Assembly: GCA_900766915.1 (NCBI GenBank) | Contig: CAAFXE010000219.1 | Span: 1 to 59,809 of the forward strand | Reading direction: 5' to 3' | DNA length: 59,809 nt | From: Lachnospiraceae bacterium | GTDB taxonomy: Bacteria > Bacillota > Clostridia > Lachnospirales > Lachnospiraceae | Shown here: piece by piece, positions 59,717-59,809 of the stretch | Layout of the letters: each line of letters opens with the position of its first letter | How positions within the stretch are numbered: the stretch's first letter is position 1 | Program-made: the position numbers and the translations under genes | The notes under the pieces: model-generated | The model's input: only the letters and a program-made list of their open reading frames with translations | Databases searched by the model: none | Told to the model about the DNA's origin: nothing

Positions 59717-59809
59717 TTAAGGGGGCTTTAGTTCATCAATTTTTTCTCTTGACTTGTAACTGACGCTCCGGGAGACAGGTGCTACCCCACTTCGCAGGCT
59801 CCATCCTCC
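59717..59809 (-). repeat. Structured 180-base repeat, copy 5 (cut by window end)
   Basis: Minus-strand 3' part: CGAAGTGGGGTA, then a right outer arm, GGAGCGTCAGTTACAAG and the tail TTGATGAACTAAAGCCCCC shared with copy 3. The 5' half lies beyond the window. It would form the leader of the DUF2284 gene at 59589. Confidence 0.75.

Overview
The window looks like the chromosome of an acetogenic, low-to-mid GC Firmicute of the family Lachnospiraceae, most like Blautia. It opens inside a Wood-Ljungdahl locus and also carries sporulation-type genes (yqfC, yqfD, ylbJ, a SpoVB-like flippase), RecU, YqeK, Prp with an N-terminally extended L27, and consensus TTGACA/TATAAT promoters. Genus assignment is inference from gene content; no rRNA is present.

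Layout. 1-13569: carbonyl and methyl branches of the Wood-Ljungdahl pathway: acsA (3' part), cooC, acsB, acsD, acsC, acsE, a terminator, the corrinoid re-activator acsV with a DUF3786 partner, then a new promoter driving fhs, fchA and folD. The FolD protein lacks the lysine and glutamine needed for cyclohydrolase activity, which explains the separate fchA. 13570-33700: housekeeping and RNA-modification genes (rlmH, phoH, ybeY, rsmD, coaD, an RsmF-like methylase, RsuA- and RluA-type pseudouridine synthases, ygiQ) mixed with sporulation genes, an M23 peptidase and a small alarmone synthetase. 33768-36664: recU followed by an AT-rich patch with a nonsense-broken Rpn-type nuclease, a protein bearing a detached GGADGPTSIF motif, and a GNAT acetyltransferase. 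36695-41649: a compact his operon, hisZG fusion, hisD, hisB and a HisF-like/HisI/HisE fusion. 42590-51748: a DUF1189 gene, the radical SAM pair TIGR03960/TIGR03936, then rng, prp, rplU, rpmA, obg, yhbY, nadD, yqeK, rsfS. 51852-56699: NUDIX, dtd, a second alarmone synthetase and a cobalamin tail-assembly run (cobT, cobC, cobU and a P-loop-less cobU relative), which can serve the corrinoid protein AcsCD. 56700-59809: AT-rich accessory end with small membrane proteins, an SdpI-like protein, a RelE/Phd toxin-antitoxin pair and a second DUF2284 gene.

The most unusual content lies between genes. A roughly 180-base imperfectly palindromic element occurs five times (15909, 31919, 41884 on minus, 42291, 59717 on minus and cut by the window end). 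Its outer and inner stems have different sequences in each copy but stay complementary, while the loop segments are conserved. That is the signature of a structured RNA or of a hairpin-dependent mobile element, and I do not recognise the family. At least three other smaller palindrome families (cores TAACTGTTCAG, GTTACTGGAAC and GTATCTGGAAGG) occupy other intergenic gaps. Twice (15491 and 41606) an intrinsic terminator ends at most one base before a start codon and its 3' arm supplies the only Shine-Dalgarno sequence of the next small gene.
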